Shown here: positions 58,532 through 64,000 of the stretch, in pieces
Numbering within the stretch: position 1 is the stretch's first letter
How the letters are laid out: each line of letters begins with the position of its first letter
DNA from: Pseudoscleropodium purum
Lineage: Eukaryota; Streptophyta; Bryopsida; Hypnales; Brachytheciaceae
Assembly (NCBI GenBank): GCA_963969395.1
Contig: OZ017800.1
Location: 20,616,479 to 20,680,478, forward strand
Length of the DNA: 64,000 nucleotides
Direction of reading: 5' to 3'
The notes under the pieces: model-generated
The model's database searches: none
Told to the model about the DNA's origin: nothing
The model's input: the letters and a program-made list of their open reading frames with translations, nothing else
Translations under genes and position numbers: made by a program

Positions 58532-59461
58532 TTAACCCCTCAAGGTTTATGACTATGTTTTCACTAGAAATGCTTCAAAATTTCCATTTTTAGTACAGAT
58601 ACCAAATTTTAGGAAAAAAAACATTTTTAGACACATGTAACTATAGGATTTTGTTGTACACTAGTTTGAAGAGATGTGGAAAATAATTCAGAATTTTCCA
58701 CCTTGTAGATAGCAAGATATTAGTGTTTGAATTGACAGAATTCATTTTTTTTGCCTTGCAAAAACTGGGCAACAATACTTCACAAGGTCACATTTGTATG
58801 AAAAATCTCCAATATGGTGTTTAATCTTTGAATTAAGTCTTCAAGGCAAGTTGGCTACATTCTTGAAAAAATACAAATCATTTGGAGTTGTACCACATAT
58901 TGGAAAAAAATATTATGTAGAAAAAAGCAAAGAATGATTCAAAAATCAAAATACTAAATTGTTAAGAATTTAATTATGGAATTGAAAAATACCAATTCTA
59001 ATTTTTGTAATGTTGTAATAAAAAATCTACAATCAAGGTTTTTATTTTTTTTCAAAAATATGAAAAATTGAATTAAGTAAAGGACTTCAAAGTTTAGTTT
59101 AGAGTAGAGACTCTATAATTGCCTACAAACAAAAATTCCTCATGACTTATTAATGAAAATGAAATCATCCAAAGATTTTCACATATACATAAATCTAAAA
59201 AATCAATTTCAAATTTTTATTTCTTAAAAAGAAATATTTAAAGAAATTTTTGGGCTGCCCGCGAAGCAATGAAAATGACTTATCATACAATAATTTTTTA
59301 ACCATGTAGTTAAAAGTTATAAAAATTGTTGTGTCTTAAAGTAACCCTTGGACACATGTTGTATGAAGATTTCAAAGAAAAAAAATGAAAATTCCATTTA
59401 TAGTGAGCTACCTCCAAATGCTATGTTTTCAAAAAAGCATGTTCAGTGCTTTAGGGGTTAA
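58532..59461 (+). mobile_element. Family T element, full-length reference copy
   Basis: TTAACCCCTCAAGGTTTATG at the left, GTTCAGTGCTTTAGGGGTTA plus A at the right; 930 bp including TTAA on both sides. Inserted into a local tandem repeat whose neighbouring unit (58455-58487, CATTTAATAGCG) shows the uninterrupted target with a single TTAA-like site. Interior aligns with 26110-26760 and 9815-10700. No transposase frame. Confidence 0.85.
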
Positions 59462-61534
59462 TAGCATTGTTGAACTTGTTGAATTTTTTATGCATTGTTG
59501 AAATTAGCAATTCACATATCCAATAGCCATTTGAATGATCTGATAATTGAAAGCATTTTTGTCTATTAAACTTGGAAACAATATTGTATTGTTTGTGCAT
59601 AACTATATATCCAATATCTATTTTAAAATTTTAATGATCCAAAATTAGGATTTCAAAATCTATAAATGTAGTATCAAAGTTCTAGATCAATGCATAAGAG
59701 GAAATTTGGACCCTATGCAAGGCTCTTTGATTGCATGAAAATGTGTAGTTACAGATGGAAAATAAATATAAATAAATAAAAAATTCCTTATTTGGCTCAC
59801 ATGATCACTAATTGAATGTACAAGACTACATGAGAGTGAGAATTCAAAGTTCATATTTTCTCATTCATGAATCATCCATGGCAATTGACAAATTATTGTG
59901 TTCGGTTATGGCAAATTAGAAATGCTACCTAGTGTCATAGGTGTGTTATTGTTTGCAATTACATTAATGCAAGCATTGTTTTTTAAACCTTGAAGTCATG
60001 AATTTGGCATTGTTCAATGGTTTGTTGCTTGAATTGTTGTAGTCTATGACTATATCATGATTATCCTTGGCTTGAAGTCTTGAATTTTTTTCTTGAATTA
60101 TTTTTGTATTTCCATCATTGGCTAGCACAAAGCATATACTTTTTTTTGGTTCAATAGAGATTCCTTGCACAATGTTTGCAATCAACCATGCAACAAAAAA
60201 TGTTGAGGTGAAACCTAATAGTGAAGCTTTGGAAACTAGGACATCATAATTGTACTATGCTTGTTTCTATTGGTACAGGAATCAATAGGGAAAGTGCCAA
60301 TAAAGTTGGATAAATATCCATGCATATGTACAATGCAACACTAGAGTTGTATCCATGCTCTTATTTTGCTAGAACATAATTGTGTCGCTACCTTGTGTGA
60401 ATTTCATCAAGTACCTATAAATTATTAAAAATAAGAAATTCACTTATAATACGAAGGACTTCAATAATGAAATGTACTTAATGTCTTATGGTCCAATATG
60501 ATGCATTTCATTGTGCAAACATCATGAGCATCAAGTACCTATGAACTTTTTGAAATAAAGAATTCATTTATAGTACTAAAGACTCAAATCACAAGAAGTA
60601 CCTAATGCACAAACATTATAAACCATTAGTACTTAATTGCACCAAATTTGTACTTTTATATAAAAAAATATTCCCTTAATGTATTTAGGATTTGAGTGGC
60701 AAGAGGTACCTAATTTACCATGTCCAATAAAAAGCATACAAGTTTGTAAACATCATGATTTCAAGGATGGGTGGAAATAGGGGAAAATGTCATTCCTTCC
60801 TTGACAAGTACACATTTAAATCCAATTAAGGTCCTGAACCAAGGCCATTCTAGGGGGCACTTTGAGGGTCCAAATTTTTCCTAATGATGCTTTCTTGAGT
60901 TTTTTTCAATATTACTATGTTAGTTACAAACATTTGCCAACACCTTTATTCCTTCTGATCAAATGACACATACAATTTGTTGGTTGCTAGAAGTTGAAGA
61001 AGAGATTCCAAAAGAGTTGGACCATCCACTCTTGTATTTTTTTTTTAATTGAGCATTAAAATGTTGCCTTTTATAGATTGTGTAGCTATTGGAACTAAGC
61101 CCATCAAAGAGTTGGCCAATTGTTTTTTAGCAACCCCAATCATGGACACACTAGGAAGAATCTATTCCTAATATTTGCCAGATGCACATTGTGAAGCCAA
61201 CTTCAAACATCACCTAGTAGTTGTAAAAGAGCATTGTAGATACACCAAGAAATTTGCAAGAAGAAAAAGATGTTGTAGAGGTAGTGTGAAAAGTAGATCC
61301 TATATTCTTCCATGTCACTTCTAATGAGCAGATCAAATTGTTTGTTGTTACCACTGCAATAAATGCTAACATATGTATGCAAAAACACATTGACATTAAT
61401 CCAATGACTAATTGTTGGAGGATGATCAACAATAATGTAATGCTCCGCTATGGTTTATGTGAGTATTTGAAGATAGATTGTAGAAATTGATATTGCCATG
61501 GTTTTAGGCTCTCTTCAAGATGAGAAAACATTTA
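59462..61534. other. AT-rich spacer with tandem repeats
   Basis: No gene recognised. An imperfect tandem repeat with a period of about 124 bp lies at 60405-60760. Confidence 0.5.
60405..60760 (+). repeat. Imperfect tandem repeat, about 124-bp period, 2-3 units
   Basis: CATCAAGTACCTATAAATTA at 60405 and CATCAAGTACCTATGAACTT at 60529, each followed by AAGAATTCA-like text and a TGTGCAAACATCATGAG-type end; a third, weaker unit (AGAGGTACCTAATT) starts near 60705. Confidence 0.7.
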
Positions 61535-61888
61535 GGGCCGCTTCACACATGGGCCCAAGGTTGAGAGTCCATCGGCCTCCACCAATAAAATTTAAGAAAA
61601 CCCCAACTTTGGCCTCTTGAACCTTCACAGAAGGCAACACAATCCAAAGTCCGTCGCCCTCCAAAGTACCTACATGGAAGCCCAAGCTCCTACGTGGCAA
61701 TGGCCTCACAACGGACTCTTGACCAAAGTTAGGGCTACCACTTTGTGGCGACCCAAACTTTGGTCGAGAGTACGTCAAATTACTCATTTATTGCCCATTT
61801 ATTGCCCATTTCTTTAAACTCTCGCCCAAAGTTTGGCCATAAACTCCCACAGCCTCTCAACTTGGTCGGCCCATGTGTAAAGCGCCCC
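61535..61888 (+). mobile_element. PIF/Harbinger-like MITE with TTA duplication
   Basis: Ends GGGCCGCTTCACACATGGGC and the inverted GCCCATGTGTAAAGCGCCCC, with TTA on each side (61532-61534, 61889-61891). Similarity between the ends continues to TTGAGAG (about 35 bp). Internal inverted pieces around CAAACTTTGGTC. 354 bp, GC-richer than its surroundings, non-coding. Confidence 0.85.
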
Positions 61889-64000
61889 TTAGAATAGTTT
61901 CTTTCATGATGTCTCACTTAATGTGAGCTCCCATTTCATCACTTGGGACTCACTATTTTCTTTTTTTTACTTTTGTTATTTTGAACATAGATTTATATAC
62001 AAAAGACTTAAAAACCAAAAAAGAGTATAAAACTAAAATAGGTATGTCACATGCCAATATAACATTTGGTCCTAAATAGAATATTTTCTCTAAAGTAAAT
62101 CCAAATTCCAAATGTACATTGTATTAAAACTCATAAATTTTACAAATTATAGATATTACTCAAATTGCCTAAATGTGCCTTGCATGTGAAAAAATATGGC
62201 TAAATTGGTCCGTGGGAACTTATGTGAAAATCTTAAGTTAATTCTTAGAGAAAGGTTTCAATTTCCTATTTCATTTTGTGAAATAGTAAAAATCACAATT
62301 GTTAGTTTGCACGTGAAGAAAACTTAAGATGAACTAGTAGAGGGCATCTACACCCAAAGTATAGTATTTCAAGGTAGAAATCACGCTAGGAGTCCAATGG
62401 CAAAGTCTATTTACCAAGATTTCCCTTGAGATGAAAGATTCTTTGCTCACTAGAAATTAAAGGAGATAGAGGGATTTGATTCTTTTTTTGCATATGCAAA
62501 GTAAGAATATGAGCTTGCACATTTTTTATAGAATTCTATGAGACTATGAGAGGTTCCACAAAAAATTATGGAGTTTTCTAATAATCAGAAGATACTCTTC
62601 TAAATAGTCAACTGCCAAAATTCATTATATGAAATCCACAAAAATTACCTTTGATCCAATAAAATCTCACTAAGATTTAGAATATCTTCTTTTATGCTGA
62701 TAGCACACTTTGCTAAGTTTTAAAACATTTTGATAGCTAGAAGTATCCAAACCGGCAAGATTCTCTAATTACTAGCAAATTTAAAGATTATGGCAAAGTT
62801 GATTGGTGTTCTAGTAGCATACAAAATTAGAATGGGGCCTAAATGAGGTCCTTTCTATACTCTTTTACTACCAAAGAGCCTATGCTAATTTTTTTTCATG
62901 GAAAAGCGAAACTCCCTAAATTGAATTTTTTAACCGTTTTAGTTTTAAATTGGTACTAGGTTTTGATGTTTTTTTGGCAATAGAAAATGGGTGGGGAGTA
63001 TACATCCCATAAAAATTGCCTTTTAAAGCCAATGGTGCAATTCATTTGTGATATAGAGGCTTTCTTCAAAAGTTAAAGTTTTAGACCAACATAGAAAGTC
63101 AAGAATGAAAAATTTGGATGAAAATTTTAAATGATAAGATTACCATGTAAGAAATGAGATTATGAGAGGGGATGAGTGTCCTTGGAAATATATAAAAGGA
63201 TAGTGATTCTCCTCTCAAAATGCCCTTATAGCCATATTTTGGCACTTTAACATGTTAGTCCACTTAAATGAATTTTTTTAGTTATTTTTTTAGCCTAAGT
63301 TGCAAAATGTGTAATTTAGGAGCATTTCAAGCTCTATTTGTTGCTATTTTCACAAGCTTTAAAGGACTTAGGGTCCCTTCAAATCTTATTAACTCATTTT
63401 GGATCTTTTTTTTAATTTTGTACTAATTTGTTGAAGTATTTGTGTAAGTTTTGTTAGAGTATTTGTTGAATTGATACTTATTTGTTTTGATTGTACTAAT
63501 CCTAAAGTGACCCTCCTTTGTACCTTGGTGATTCTAATTAGGGGGGTCTTTAATGTAAATCTTTGTTCAATTTTTGTACTCACCAAGTGTTCTACTAATT
63601 TGTGTTGTATATTTAAGTTCTTTTTACATTAATAACTTGTACTAATTTGTTCTATAGTCATGAGATGTTGTAACCAACCTTGTCTAAAATACTCTATGAT
63701 TTTCCATTGGTTGTCCACCATGGTGGAGTTTTGATTATAAATGTTTTGACAATTTTTAGAGGTTAGCGAAATCACAACAAAGTTTTGACTATAGATATTT
63801 TGACAAATTTTAGAAATTAGAAGTTAGCCAAATTATAGTGGAGCTTTGACTATAGATGTTTTAGAAAAAATTTCAACAAAAAAACCAAGCTCGTTTCCAA
63901 ATATCCTAATGGTAACAAAATCTAGATCAAGTTTTTGCCAAAAGAACTATTACAAACTCATATTTTTTGAGGGCGAAATTTGGGGCCCCACACGTCAAAG
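61889..64000. other. AT-rich terminal region
   Basis: No gene recognised to the end of the window. A three-unit tandem repeat is at 63723-63870. Confidence 0.5.
63723..63870 (+). repeat. Tandem repeat, 56-62 bp unit x3
   Basis: Units begin GTGGAGTTTTGATTATAAAT, AAAGTTTTGACTATAGATAT and TGGAGCTTTGACTATAGATG; the first two continue with TTTTGACAAWTTTTAGA and GTTAGCSAAAT. Confidence 0.8.

Overview
This 64 kb window is eukaryotic nuclear DNA from a land plant. Genes have GT-AG introns, and the proteins are plant types: an ABCC transporter with a plant ABCC10-like nucleotide-binding domain, a TEY MAP kinase with a group A/B common-docking motif, UFD1, and pyruvate decarboxylase. The kinase looks most like MPK4-type kinases of mosses or lycophytes, so a non-seed plant is my best guess, but the species cannot be fixed from the sequence. 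I saw no rRNA, tRNA, CRISPR or organelle genes.

Layout. (1) 1-6084, plus: the 3' two-fifths of an ABCC transporter gene; its 5' part lies outside the window. (2) 6085-11371: AT-rich repeats. (3) 11372-14317, plus: a six-exon homologue of animal MMTAG2, a small nuclear-type protein with an RS/RD-rich tail. (4) 14318-22881: repeats, with one short perfect-looking hairpin near 22.1 kb. (5) 22882-25415, minus: a complete five-exon MAP kinase. (6) 25416-38983: a 13.5 kb gene-poor block of nested small transposons. (7) 38984-41812, plus: complete eight-exon UFD1. (8) 41813-46081: repeats. (9) 46082-48268, plus: two small genes of unknown function; the second reading frame continues in the same frame after the stop of the first. 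(10) 49425-54066, minus: a pyruvate decarboxylase gene with all seven exons, but broken by two one-base insertions and a changed splice donor. (11) 54067-64000: more repeats and one unexplained GC-rich island.

The genes are housekeeping or signalling genes with no operon-like relation to each other. The most coherent signal in the window is the mobile-element landscape between them. By comparing copies by eye I find at least five non-autonomous DNA-transposon families, separated by their termini and target duplications. Family T has TTAA at both ends with CCCCT termini (piggyBac-like). Family A has TA duplications and AGGTAGAANCACC termini (mariner-like). Family H has CATTAGA termini and one clean 8-bp duplication (hAT-like). 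There is one TTA-flanked PIF/Harbinger-like copy and one CACTA copy with a CAA duplication. They are nested in one another (A in T, H in T), and two insertions can be checked against empty-site copies inside this same window. No transposase gene is visible, so the transposase sources must lie elsewhere. Exon coordinates given below were derived by hand from splice sites, phase and protein conservation.
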